The translations under genes were made by a program, and so were the position numbers. Shown here one piece after another: positions 26,015 through 34,520 of a stretch of DNA of 64,000 nt (position 1 is its first letter; each line of letters begins with the position of its first letter). The notes below the pieces were generated by a model. That model was given only the letters and a program-made list of their open reading frames with translations. It did not search any database and was not told the origin of the DNA. The stretch is from assembly GCF_025685685.1 (NCBI RefSeq), contig NZ_JAGSYH010000004.1, positions 186,001-250,000 of the forward strand, given 5' to 3'. This DNA is from Acidicapsa dinghuensis (lineage in GTDB: Bacteria > Acidobacteriota > Terriglobia > Terriglobales > Acidobacteriaceae).

Positions 26015-27991
26015 TTATAAAACCTTCAATGCCTTCCGGTTCATCTCCGCCTGCGCTAATTGCTGGGCGGCTGAGCGAAGTTGCCCCGCAACCTGACGGC
26101 GCCTCGCTCGCCAAACACCGATTGTCTGACGCAATCTTTCGGGGCCGGACCGCAGAGTATTCTGCAGCGCCTGACGTTTCTGTGCGAATTCTTGTTCAAG
26201 AGCGTGAATGTCGCGAGTATCAACGGGCCGACGCGGGTCAAAACGAAATTGCGCTTCTTTGCCCCGTCTCCAAGCGATGAGGGTATTAATCTTCACAGGG
26301 CCGAATCCCTTTATTCCGGAAATCTTTCCTGCGTCGACATCCCAAGCGTCTTCGATGTTCCACATTTTCAAGATCGCCTTGAACTTGGGACCTATGCCAT
26401 GGATAATTTCGTCTTCAATTCGAAATGTTTCGAGGAAATGCTGTCGCTGCTTCCTTTCGCGCGCCGCTTGAAGTTCGGCCAGACGTTTCGCTTTTTCTGG
26501 TTCCAGGCCCTGATAGTCGGCCTTCGCTCGCGCAAGTTTCTGGCGCTCCCCGACGAATTCTGCCGGAACATTCTCCGAGTCTTTCAAACTTCCCACAGTC
26601 GAATCGTATCTCTCTTTCGCCTCCCGTTGATCTTCGTGAAAATGGACCACCAAGGCGCTTCCTTTTTTCCAGAGCGCGTGGGAGCAGAAGAACGCGATAA
26701 CGATAACACCGATCGCGGCAAAGGACGGAAGGATAGAGAACGCGAAAACCGCCGCAATAACAACGAGCCCGAGAGCGAGGAGATGATATTTGCGTCGCGA
26801 ACGGACAAGTGCCGGGATTGATGAATGCGGCTGCAAACCTGCCTGGATCTGTTTGATATCCGGCAGTGCAACTTGCTCGGGATTCGCCTTAATCAATTCG
26901 ATTTCACTCCAGATCGCGAGTAAATTGAATCCGCTTGAGCCCTGGATGATGGCGATCTTGATGCCGAACACAGGTGTGCCCAAAACACCTTCCATCCGAC
27001 ACCAGGGACACTCCGTCAGACGACTGTAGAAATGATGATTAGGATTGCCCTGGCATTGGCGAAGCTCCTTCGCAAGCAGGCTCAATGTATCGACCCAGAT
27101 TCGTGCGTGCGGTCTTCCGTGAAGTACCGATTCTCGCGTGAAGGATTGCTTGAAAAGTGATCCGATCGAGGCTGGATAATCGTTGAGGCGGGGTATGAAC
27201 GACGGCAACCTGACTTCTGGCGAAGTTTGCTCGTAGCCATAGGGAAACGCGTACCGTCCAATTGCCTGATCCAGGGAAAGCATCTCGTCGCGCCCGCGAT
27301 CATACATGCCCATGAAGGGATGACGCCCGAGAAAGAGCAAATAAAAAATCAGGACACCGAGCCCGAACGCGTCGTGCTGTGCCGTTCTCACCTGACCGTT
27401 AAAGCTACTTCCTTGCAGTTCAGGGGGCGTGAATTCAGGAACCCCTACCGGGCAGTAGTATTTCCGATCGCCTTCGGTTATCTGGAAGCTGTCACAATCG
27501 ATCAAAGCGACTGTTGCGTTCTCCGAAATCATCAGGTTGCTGTGATTGACATCACCGATCACCTGCCCACTGTCGTGAATCGTCGCAAAGGCCCGCGCTG
27601 TGTTGATTGCGGTATGTAACAAAAACGGGAATTGGGCTTCCGGGAAAAATTTGAGACGGCTCTTCATTCCGTAAAGTTGATGAACCGAATGGAAGCCAGC
27701 AATTTTGCGCATCAGGAGACCTCCAGCGCTTCCATTTCGGGTGGATTTCAGAAGTGTGATTGGCCATGCCGCGACAGTCGAAAGTTGCTCACTTCGCAGT
27801 CGACACATGGCCGTAAGCTTGGCGGCTTCGTCTGCCCCTAAAGGATTGTGATAGAACTTGGCCACGAGACCACTCTCATTGTCGAGAGACCATACCGATC
27901 CCTGCCCTCCCCTACCGATCTCACGACCCAATCGGTAGGTCGATCCGTTATCCCCATAAATCGTGCTACCAGGCGTAAGACTCACAAGCAC
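26015..27991 (-). CDS. TerY-P triad protein kinase with helix-hairpin-helix domain
   Basis: 658 residues, GTG start overlapping the phosphatase gene by 10 nt. The Ser/Thr-kinase-like domain (about 15-320) has a glycine loop G26-RGGQG, Lys45, a catalytic-loop GDVNHSN (Asp147, Asn152) and DCD (165-167) in place of DFG. A CPWC zinc-ribbon half lies near 335, two hydrophobic segments near 415-455 look membrane-spanning, then a coiled coil and paired helix-hairpin-helix motifs (HGIGPKFKAIL, IKGFGPVKI; about 540-590) suited to nucleic-acid binding. This is the kinase of the VWA-phosphatase-kinase triad described from comparative genomics of tellurite/stress (Ter) systems. It is the last gene of the operon. 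Confidence 0.85.
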   Translation of the reverse strand: MLVSLTPGSTIYGDNGSTYRLGREIGRGGQGSVWSLDNESGLVAKFYHNPLGADEAAKLTAMCRLRSEQLSTVAAWPITLLKSTRNGSAGGLLMRKIAGFHSVHQLYGMKSRLKFFPEAQFPFLLHTAINTARAFATIHDSGQVIGDVNHSNLMISENATVALIDCDSFQITEGDRKYYCPVGVPEFTPPELQGSSFNGQVRTAQHDAFGLGVLIFYLLFLGRHPFMGMYDRGRDEMLSLDQAIGRYAFPYGYEQTSPEVRLPSFIPRLNDYPASIGSLFKQSFTRESVLHGRPHARIWVDTLSLLAKELRQCQGNPNHHFYSRLTECPWCRMEGVLGTPVFGIKIAIIQGSSGFNLLAIWSEIELIKANPEQVALPDIKQIQAGLQPHSSIPALVRSRRKYHLLALGLVVIAAVFAFSILPSFAAIGVIVIAFFCSHALWKKGSALVVHFHEDQREAKERYDSTVGSLKDSENVPAEFVGERQKLARAKADYQGLEPEKAKRLAELQAARERKQRQHFLETFRIEDEIIHGIGPKFKAILKMWNIEDAWDVDAGKISGIKGFGPVKINTLIAWRRGKEAQFRFDPRRPVDTRDIHALEQEFAQKRQALQNTLRSGPERLRQTIGVWRARRRQVAGQLRSAAQQLAQAEMNRKALKVL

Positions 27992-28746
27992 TCCCGCGTG
28001 GCCAAGATCAGTGTCTTGTCGTCATCAGTCTTGGCGTTGACCCGGTCCGATCCGAGAAATTGCTCAAGCTGCGTTTGAATGCCTAAAACCTCTCCGGCAG
28101 GTTCGCCATAAAGATAAGGAAAGAAACCGGCAAAGAATTTTGGGTGCGCTTCGCGAGTCTTGAAATCGAGAGCCAGCCTTTCGAGTCCATCGCTGAACAG
28201 CGCCACATCCGCGACCCGGAGATCGAGGGAGTCGAATTCAAGCTCATCGGTAACATTTGCGTCCGTTACAAAAAAGGTCATATTCGCGTACTCGCCTTTG
28301 TTCGGCCAGAACGCAACGCGATATTCCTCTGTTTCAGCGCAACGAAAACAAATTGCCCCGTCTCCAATTTGCCAAAAGGTACATATGTTGTCCGAAATTA
28401 TGGCGACTAGAACCGTGCAAGCGAATTCCCGCAGTGGAAGATCGCTGGCCTCCGCCAATTCTTCGAGATCGAGGCGCAACTCAGAGACAGCCCTTTTTGC
28501 AAATCCTGATGTGTGCACATCGTCTTCTGGAGCCCGGGTAATGTTGAACGCTATGCGATCACAGACAAGACGCGAGGCTTCAGCCGAACGAGAAGCCGAT
28601 CCGGCTCCGTCACTGACAATACACACCAGCCGATCGACATCGGCCGCATAGGCACAGCGATGAGCATCCTGGCATATGCCGTTATCTGCTTTAAGATGTG
28701 CCGTGCCAATCACCGAAGCCGAAACGTGTTTCCAATCCCCTATCAT
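27982..28746 (-). CDS. PP2C-type phosphatase of the TerY-P triad
   Basis: 254 residues from ATG 28746, chosen because it overlaps the VWA gene stop as ATGA and starts just before the conserved PP2C segment (GTAHLKADNGICQD); the frame is open further upstream, inside the VWA gene. Metal-binding motifs: a DNGICQD region near 21-27 and SDGAGS with Asp46. A late ALFSDGLERL and a C-terminal DDDKTLIL match the remaining PP2C metal sites. It should remove phosphates added by the downstream kinase. Translational coupling on both sides supports a three-part signalling unit. Confidence 0.85.
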   Translation of the reverse strand: MIGDWKHVSASVIGTAHLKADNGICQDAHRCAYAADVDRLVCIVSDGAGSASRSAEASRLVCDRIAFNITRAPEDDVHTSGFAKRAVSELRLDLEELAEASDLPLREFACTVLVAIISDNICTFWQIGDGAICFRCAETEEYRVAFWPNKGEYANMTFFVTDANVTDELEFDSLDLRVADVALFSDGLERLALDFKTREAHPKFFAGFFPYLYGEPAGEVLGIQTQLEQFLGSDRVNAKTDDDKTLILATRECL

Positions 28747-29420
28747 CCGACGGATCCCCAACCGTTCGGACCGGTCGGGTTTTCCAGTGCAACTTGCGTC
28801 CCAACCTGAGACTTGGAGACTGCGGACAGCGAATTCGATAGCCACTTGAAGAGATCCCGAAATCGAAGTTCTTGCAATTTCAGCGGCTCTCGCGTGGTGA
28901 TTTGCGAAAGTATGTCCATCCGCGCGCCTTCCACCCCAACCGCGAAAAACGAAAAGCGATTGGATGCTTCTCCTTTCTTCACTCGTTCTGCGGCCGCTTG
29001 CCAATAATCGGTTGGACCACCGTCCGTGATCAGAAAGACCCATGGGCGATAGTAAGTGACGCCGTTGTTGCGGTAGGTCTGCTTCCGCTGATCCAGCAGA
29101 TCCAAACCTGCTTCGATTGCGGCGCCGATCGGGGTGTCGCCGCTGGCCATCAACGTTGGCGGCTGGAATATGTCGGGGGTCTGAAATTCACTCAAGGTTT
29201 GTACCGGCCCAAAACCAACAATCGCAACTTCGACGCGTTTTTGGGCCATTTCGTCCGCGAACAATTCATCGCGCAATTGACGTATTCCCGCATTCAACTC
29301 ATTGATCGCTTTTCCCTGCATCGACCCGGATGTATCGAGAAGAAGAAGGCATGGGCAACGTGGTTCGGTGTTTTCGGCAAATTCGACACTCTCTCCGAAA
29401 GGTACCTGTTCAAAAGACAT
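28743..29420 (-). CDS. TerY-like von Willebrand factor A protein
   Basis: 225 residues. The start is supported by GAGGGG 5 nt upstream of ATG. An intact metal-ion-dependent adhesion site is seen (DTSGSM, 29-34), with the distal Thr in a GDTPIG loop and FLITDGGPTD. The VWA domain covers nearly the whole protein and there is no signal peptide, as in cytoplasmic TerY-type proteins. In the TerY-P triad the VWA protein is thought to be the scaffold or target of the kinase/phosphatase pair. It is the second gene of the operon, 9 nt after the DUF4236 gene. Confidence 0.85.
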   Translation of the reverse strand: MSFEQVPFGESVEFAENTEPRCPCLLLLDTSGSMQGKAINELNAGIRQLRDELFADEMAQKRVEVAIVGFGPVQTLSEFQTPDIFQPPTLMASGDTPIGAAIEAGLDLLDQRKQTYRNNGVTYYRPWVFLITDGGPTDYWQAAAERVKKGEASNRFSFFAVGVEGARMDILSQITTREPLKLQELRFRDLFKWLSNSLSAVSKSQVGTQVALENPTGPNGWGSVG

Positions 29421-29429
29421 AGCTTCCCC

Positions 29430-29771
29430 TCAAAACAAACGGCTAACCCAGGACAGTAAGAGATAGATCAAGCCCGCCATCACGAAATAGCCGATGGTCG
29501 TTGCAAGCTTCCGAGAGGAGACACGCTTCCCACCTGAAAAGGCTGTGTTTCTTTGCGAAGAAACAGCATATTGATTTCCGCGGGATTTCGCTTTTCCTCC
29601 AGCATAGGTTCGGTTGTAAATTCCAGTGCCGGGGATCGAGAAGGACTTGTATGGACGACCTTTCGCGTCTCGGCCAATCCGAAAGCCGCGCCCTCCAACA
29701 GAATAGCCAAGCCCGCTTTTCGATGCGTTAATACGCAACGGACCGAGATTTAAACTCTTTCGGAAGGCCAT
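29430..29771 (-). CDS. DUF4236 protein with C-terminal membrane anchor
   Basis: 113 residues. The first 55 residues match DUF4236: RKSLNLGPLRINASKSGLGYS, a G-x-RIGRDAKGR segment and SFSIPGTGIYN. A basic linker follows, then one hydrophobic segment near the C-terminus (about 90-109). Function of DUF4236 is unknown. It lies 9 nt before the TerY-like gene on the same strand and is probably the first gene of this operon, which suggests it couples the triad to the membrane. The Shine-Dalgarno is weak. Confidence 0.8.
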   Translation of the reverse strand: MAFRKSLNLGPLRINASKSGLGYSVGGRGFRIGRDAKGRPYKSFSIPGTGIYNRTYAGGKAKSRGNQYAVSSQRNTAFSGGKRVSSRKLATTIGYFVMAGLIYLLLSWVSRLF

Positions 29772-29933
29772 ATGAACGAGGAGAATAAGAGTTTGTTGTT
29801 ACAGAGGGCAATGCCACTAAAGAGTAAGCTCTTTGGTTATCTTGCCCGATGCCGATCTTGACCAGGTGGTCGCGGACGTCCTAGCCGGCGCCTTTGGCTC
29901 CGACTAATTCAAATACCATTGCCGGAAAGCTAC

Positions 29934-30896
29934 TCAGAGTGACGCGAGAAAATTCATCAACTGCACATTCTCGCACCAGCGCCTCCGTCCTTTCGCTGGA
30001 CTTAGTTTCTTTAGGTCTTCTTTGAATCGCTCAGGCACAAACGCGAGAAACTGCTCCGCCCTGGTCAATGTTGAATAGCCCATGTAGGTCGATAATGCGG
30101 GGATGAGGTCATTGAGATTTTTCCCAGTCCGAATCCATTGTGTGAGCCTATGAACTGCAAATGTAAATCGCAAATCGAGGATACGTGGAACCTGGCATTG
30201 TGCTGACGGCATCAAATTTGCATCTTTGCGCAAAACCGCGAATCTTGCCGTTAAGTTGGAATACTGGATTGGTTGGCCGTTATTACGACGAAAAAGCAGA
30301 TCTTCTCTTCGGCTCAATTTTCGCGTCGAGTTCATGTATTTCGTCAATTCGCGTCGCAGCTCCAATCCAATCGGAAGCGACCGTGGCTGCCGCGTTGAAA
30401 TGCCATCGACATTGATTCTCCTCTTGGCCAGGTCAACAGATGATCTTCGGAGAACCAATACCTCCTCATGTGTAATGCCAGTCGCGTAGAGCAGCAACAG
30501 GATCATGCGAAATGTCTCGCCGCCAAACATGTCGCGTCGCCGGACAGCGTTCTCGGCTTGATGAAGTAAAGTCCGGATCTGGTTGCAAGCATAGATGAAC
30601 GGTTGGCGGTCGGAACGGGGTCTTGGAGGCTTCTCCAAAACAAGTTGAGACATTTGGTGGCGGATAACATAAAAATCCACGAAACCTTTAACGATACTAA
30701 ATTTACTCCCGGACGTTTTGGGCGCAAACCGCGAGGCGCTGGTAAATTTTGCGATCTGGCTCGACGAAAGGTCGCCAAGGTCGATATTGCCGCAGTGCTT
30801 GCAGAGAGCACGAAGCACGGCTTGGCCGCTCATAAATTGCAGCCCTTCCACGCGCCTGCGAGTTACGTACCGTTCCACCGCCTCGAACAGTTTCAT
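29934..30896 (-). CDS. Tyrosine-recombinase-like protein, catalytic residues altered
   Basis: 320 residues with the fold signature of short phage-type integrases. The first catalytic Arg position reads ATGITHEEVLVL (Arg replaced). The HxLRH box reads ILDLRFTFAVHR (Arg kept, following His replaced by Phe). LGH reads MGY, and the nucleophile position reads AEQFLAF (Tyr replaced by Phe). It therefore probably cannot cut DNA by itself. Its start overlaps the stop of the next recombinase gene as ATGA, so the two are co-translated. It may be a structural partner, as in multi-recombinase elements, or simply decaying. Confidence 0.8.
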   Translation of the reverse strand: MKLFEAVERYVTRRRVEGLQFMSGQAVLRALCKHCGNIDLGDLSSSQIAKFTSASRFAPKTSGSKFSIVKGFVDFYVIRHQMSQLVLEKPPRPRSDRQPFIYACNQIRTLLHQAENAVRRRDMFGGETFRMILLLLYATGITHEEVLVLRRSSVDLAKRRINVDGISTRQPRSLPIGLELRRELTKYMNSTRKLSRREDLLFRRNNGQPIQYSNLTARFAVLRKDANLMPSAQCQVPRILDLRFTFAVHRLTQWIRTGKNLNDLIPALSTYMGYSTLTRAEQFLAFVPERFKEDLKKLSPAKGRRRWCENVQLMNFLASL

Positions 30897-32296
30897 AGGA
30901 CACTGCGGAGACTAAAGTCCGCTACCTTCCGCAAAGTACGAAGATCGCAATGAGCATAGATGCTCACCGATCCCAATCCACGATGGCCTAAAAAGTCCGC
31001 AATTCCCCCAAGCGAGGTTCTTTTACGCAATAGCTCAGTCGCACATGCGTGGCGAAATGCATGTAGTCCACACGGCGGTTCAATCGCCTTTGTTCTTCTC
31101 AGAAATGCCACCATGGATTGTGAGAGGTGTACAACGGGCCGATACGGCGTCTTTAAGGTTAAGAAGAGGTTCCGAACAGCAGATCGCGGTCGGACCGTTC
31201 GCAAATATCGAATAATGGCCTCGCCTACTTCATACTGTAGAGGGAACTGTTGGGTTCGTCCGCGCTTCGCCCGGTGTACCGTCAGAATCTCATTGCGCCA
31301 ATCCAGATCTCCAAGAGTGAGACGGACGATTTCAGAACACCGCATGCCATAGATGGAAGCTAACATCAAAATTGCCTTGGCTCGGCAATGGGATGGTTTC
31401 GAATCATCTAGGAACGCCAGCATCGCGCGTACCTGTTTCCATGCCGGACATCCCACGAACGTGTCGCGATTTCGATAACGAGGCACTTTAATCATCTTGC
31501 TCAAGCCGCAAGTGTTCCAGCCGTGCTGTTCTGCGAAACCGAAGAACGTTCTCAGGGATTTGCAATGTGCAACGATGGAGTAGTAGCCGCAACCAGTCTC
31601 TTTCTGTTCTGCGAGAAACAAACCCACATCTTCCAAAGTGACTGATGCTAGAAAAGTTCGCCGCAACGAGACCCATTTCAGAAACCGCTTGATCCGGCCT
31701 GCTGTGCCTTCGATGGTCACGCGTTGGTAGTGCATTTCATATTGCAAGGCGCTTACATACTGTTCGAGATATTCCTTGAAACGAAAGGATTCCGGTGGCC
31801 TAAACTCATAGCGGCCCAGAAATCGAAACCAATTACGTGCGGCAGCTCTAAATAGTCCTGTCCTGTTTGCGCGACCGCGCGCGTTCGCGGATACTTCTGA
31901 GGCCCATTCGAGTGAAGCGCGAGAGATTTCAGATTCACCGATCATCAGCGACTCGGTATAGCGAACGTGTTGCAGCACGTGACATACGAGCGTCGCAGTG
32001 TTGATTACATATTTCCGGCTTCGGCCCAATCGAAGCAGATATGCGAGATACGCCTCTCGTTCCTCTAGCATTGGCATACTCATGTGCCGCTGAATTGCAC
32101 GCGCTTGGACGAAAAGACCCTCAATGACCTTAAGCGAAGCTTCCTGTTTGGGATTTGCTTCGGCCTCGGATTGAAGCATAGGCTCGCTGTTTTTTGCTGT
32201 CAGCAAGTTATCTGGATCGGAAAATCGAGCGTCGTCGACATACTGCTCATCCGAGATAAAACACGCATTCGCTTCCATGAATCCCTCCAGAGACAA
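30893..32296 (-). CDS. Tyrosine recombinase/integrase
   Basis: 467 residues. A long N-terminal part (about 60-290) includes a SAM-like core-binding domain. The catalytic domain is intact: YGMRCSEIVRL (first Arg), HAFRH (412-416), LGHRGLG and the nucleophile Tyr447 in SIYAH. It overlaps the following recombinase-like gene by 4 nt. Paired or triple overlapping tyrosine recombinases are typical of self-mobile units such as RIT-type elements and Tn554-like transposons; no third copy is visible here. It likely moves or moved this block. Confidence 0.85.
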   Translation of the reverse strand: MSLEGFMEANACFISDEQYVDDARFSDPDNLLTAKNSEPMLQSEAEANPKQEASLKVIEGLFVQARAIQRHMSMPMLEEREAYLAYLLRLGRSRKYVINTATLVCHVLQHVRYTESLMIGESEISRASLEWASEVSANARGRANRTGLFRAAARNWFRFLGRYEFRPPESFRFKEYLEQYVSALQYEMHYQRVTIEGTAGRIKRFLKWVSLRRTFLASVTLEDVGLFLAEQKETGCGYYSIVAHCKSLRTFFGFAEQHGWNTCGLSKMIKVPRYRNRDTFVGCPAWKQVRAMLAFLDDSKPSHCRAKAILMLASIYGMRCSEIVRLTLGDLDWRNEILTVHRAKRGRTQQFPLQYEVGEAIIRYLRTVRPRSAVRNLFLTLKTPYRPVVHLSQSMVAFLRRTKAIEPPCGLHAFRHACATELLRKRTSLGGIADFLGHRGLGSVSIYAHCDLRTLRKVADFSLRSVL

Positions 32297-32377
32297 AACA
32301 AGAGAGAAACCGAATATAGCCCGTTGGAACCAAAAGAAGGTTGGCAGGATGGGTCAGATTTTTGGAGAAATCACTCG

Positions 32378-32614
32378 CTAGTTGATATGCGAGGTTGAGT
32401 TCTCGGTACCGACGGAGAAATCCTCTTGGCCGTCATTACGATGCTTTAGTCGCACATGCTGATCAAAGTGCGCTTGGATCCATTTTAGATTGTCGTCGGC
32501 AGATAAAGAATGTGGGTCGGGAACCGCCATTTGTTCAAGGCACGCCAGGCACATTCCCGTCGTTGGCATGCCATCATCCTCCGCACCGATTATTAATACT
32601 GGTTTGATCTCCAT
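32378..32614 (-). CDS. Small hypothetical protein, possible zinc finger
   Basis: 78 residues. It holds a CLAC pair near residues 22-25 and a HFDQHVRLKH His cluster around 49-58, spaced as a possible Cys2-His2 metal site. No clear Shine-Dalgarno. It lies downstream of the RepB-like gene on the same strand (122 nt gap) and upstream of the tyrosine recombinase pair. I do not recognise a family. It may be the last gene of the recombinase/ParB operon. Confidence 0.45.
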   Translation of the reverse strand: MEIKPVLIIGAEDDGMPTTGMCLACLEQMAVPDPHSLSADDNLKWIQAHFDQHVRLKHRNDGQEDFSVGTENSTSHIN

Positions 32615-32736
32615 TCAAAGAGTTTAACGAAATTAGCTCACTTACCACACCAGCCAAATTTTTCACGATACTAGAGATAGGAAGTAAAATCCGGTTGCAC
32701 CGGAGGTTGGAGAGGGTTACTTCCGATTGCTGTACG

Positions 32737-33642
32737 TCACTGGTTTCCGGGCGAGATAAAGCTCGCACCTTGCTTGTCCGTTTCGTACCTCTTTAAAATA
32801 TTGTCCTCGAAAACACGGAGGATGTCAGAGTGCTTTCGGTCTAAATATCGACGGACTTTGGGATTCCCGATTAAGCGACGGACGTATCCGAGGCAAACGG
32901 CAGATACAAGAGCTTCCTTACCCAGATTGGCCTTGAGGCGTTTGAGATCCTTTACCAGATTCTCATTCTCCAGGACAAAAGAGTTTCTTATCGTCGATGA
33001 CGCTGAGTTTTGTCTCTGGCTCGGATTAGCAAGCAGATCAGACTTGGTGGCCAGTAGGATGGCATGCACAAAACTGGCACTGTAAACTGAACTGGCTATC
33101 ATGTGTTCGGCAGCTTCAATCTGACGTAACGGTTTCATTTTCTTCAAGTAACCGATGGCCCTGGCACTAACCATCTTTGTCTCGAGAAGCTTTACAGCTT
33201 CAGCGCAGACTCCATCCAACATAGTGCGCTTTCGTTTGATTGCTTGCACATCAACGTGAAGGGCGGCGGCGATTCGCTCTTCCGATAACCCATTTTCAAG
33301 CGCCTTCTGCAGCATCAAATGCTGAGCCACAGGCGGAATAATGTTCACGCGCCTGTTGTAGGTATATGCTTCGTCATCAGTGGCGATAATGCATTTGGCC
33401 ACCGAGATTCCCTTCCTCTTGAGAACGTCTAGTCGAAGGTGTCCATCCAGAAGCAGAAATTGGTTGGCATTTTGTGGATAGACGACAAGCGGCTCGATCA
33501 TTCCTACTTCTCTGATTGATGCTTCGATCTGTTTATAGAACAGGACCCGTCTCTGATCATAAGGAATCTGGCGCTGAGGAATAATGCTCGCTATCGAAAG
33601 TTGGACAACTGAGCGTTCAAAGGAAGCTTTGATTAGAGGCAC
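32737..33642 (-). CDS. ParB/RepB-like partition family protein
   Basis: 301 residues. N-terminal ParB-like domain (about 12-90) with PLVVYPQ and LLLDGHLRLDVL (the GH-R box), then a helix-turn-helix (LSEERIAAALHVD) and a C-terminal region like plasmid partition RepB (VSARAIGYLKKMKPLRQIEAA). It starts 8 nt after the preceding ParB-like gene, so both are in one operon with the serine recombinase. ParB-like domains can be DNA-binding CTPases, but no ParA is present nearby, so a classical partition role is doubtful. A role in controlling or assisting the recombinase is an inference. Confidence 0.8.
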   Translation of the reverse strand: MPLIKASFERSVVQLSIASIIPQRQIPYDQRRVLFYKQIEASIREVGMIEPLVVYPQNANQFLLLDGHLRLDVLKRKGISVAKCIIATDDEAYTYNRRVNIIPPVAQHLMLQKALENGLSEERIAAALHVDVQAIKRKRTMLDGVCAEAVKLLETKMVSARAIGYLKKMKPLRQIEAAEHMIASSVYSASFVHAILLATKSDLLANPSQRQNSASSTIRNSFVLENENLVKDLKRLKANLGKEALVSAVCLGYVRRLIGNPKVRRYLDRKHSDILRVFEDNILKRYETDKQGASFISPGNQ

Positions 33643-33650
33643 CTATCCTC

Positions 33651-34520
33651 CTATTTCATTCGTAGACGCAGGGGTTCTGGCATGTCGAGCAAACCCTCCG
33701 CCCGGAGTAATGTGCGGAAGTCCTCATCCGCCAGCAATGCTTCCATTGCAGATACAATCACCAGAATTTGCTCGCCTAGATGATCTGCCCTACTAACAAG
33801 CTGTTGCTGTTCGGCAATTCGCTCCTTGTATATTCGAATGAGTGCTGATCCGGTGATCGGTGCACCGTCGTCCCGTCCTGAGTCTGAGTTCGTTTCCTGA
33901 TTGGCTGAACGTTGCTTGATCATCTTGCGTACTGCCTGAAGCCGCGAACCACGAAACTCACCACTCTTGTAGCCTTCCGCGAGAGCTTGCTGAATGTTTT
34001 CATCGTTTCCATTCGCTATAGCGACAGCTACCGAAACCGGCAGTTCTTCTCCTTCTACCGCTTGAATGAGCCGTGTTTCCCCGTTGCGGACGAGGTGAAC
34101 CATTCCCGTTACATAGGTTCGGCCCAGCCCGAGCTTGTCAGAAATAGTGGTGGTGTCATAACCGCGGGCCAGCAAACTCTTGATTTCGTAGTAGAGGCTC
34201 TTGTGCGAGGGAGCTTTGCGAGCGATATTTTCGACCAGGCTCATGAGATATCGATCTGGCTCTGGCGCTTCGATCACGATTGCCGGTATATCCGAACCTC
34301 CAAGTTCTTTCACTGCTTCCAATCGGCCCTGACCGCAAACTAAATCAAACGTAGCACCCTCCTCTGTCGGCTCCGCGCGTCTCGATACTGTAATCGGCTT
34401 TTTCAAGCCGACCGCCCGGATGCTTGCAACGAGCGCTTGCCATACTACCTGATTGCGCTTTCTTGGATTGGCGATCCGAATATTCGCGACAGGAATCATC
34501 TCAATTGGCTGAGGATTCAT
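33651..34520 (-). CDS. ParB/Spo0J-type protein
   Basis: 289 residues. ParB N-terminal domain (about 5-100) with KKPITVSRR, FDLVCGQGRLEAV and a conserved SLVENIARKAPS segment. It is followed by a helix-turn-helix (TTISDKLGLGRTYVTGMV) and a C-terminal helical region. It overlaps the serine recombinase stop by 4 nt (ATGA). Two different ParB-family proteins in one operon with a serine recombinase and without ParA point to a mobile module rather than chromosome segregation. Confidence 0.85.
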   Translation of the reverse strand: MNPQPIEMIPVANIRIANPRKRNQVVWQALVASIRAVGLKKPITVSRRAEPTEEGATFDLVCGQGRLEAVKELGGSDIPAIVIEAPEPDRYLMSLVENIARKAPSHKSLYYEIKSLLARGYDTTTISDKLGLGRTYVTGMVHLVRNGETRLIQAVEGEELPVSVAVAIANGNDENIQQALAEGYKSGEFRGSRLQAVRKMIKQRSANQETNSDSGRDDGAPITGSALIRIYKERIAEQQQLVSRADHLGEQILVIVSAMEALLADEDFRTLLRAEGLLDMPEPLRLRMK

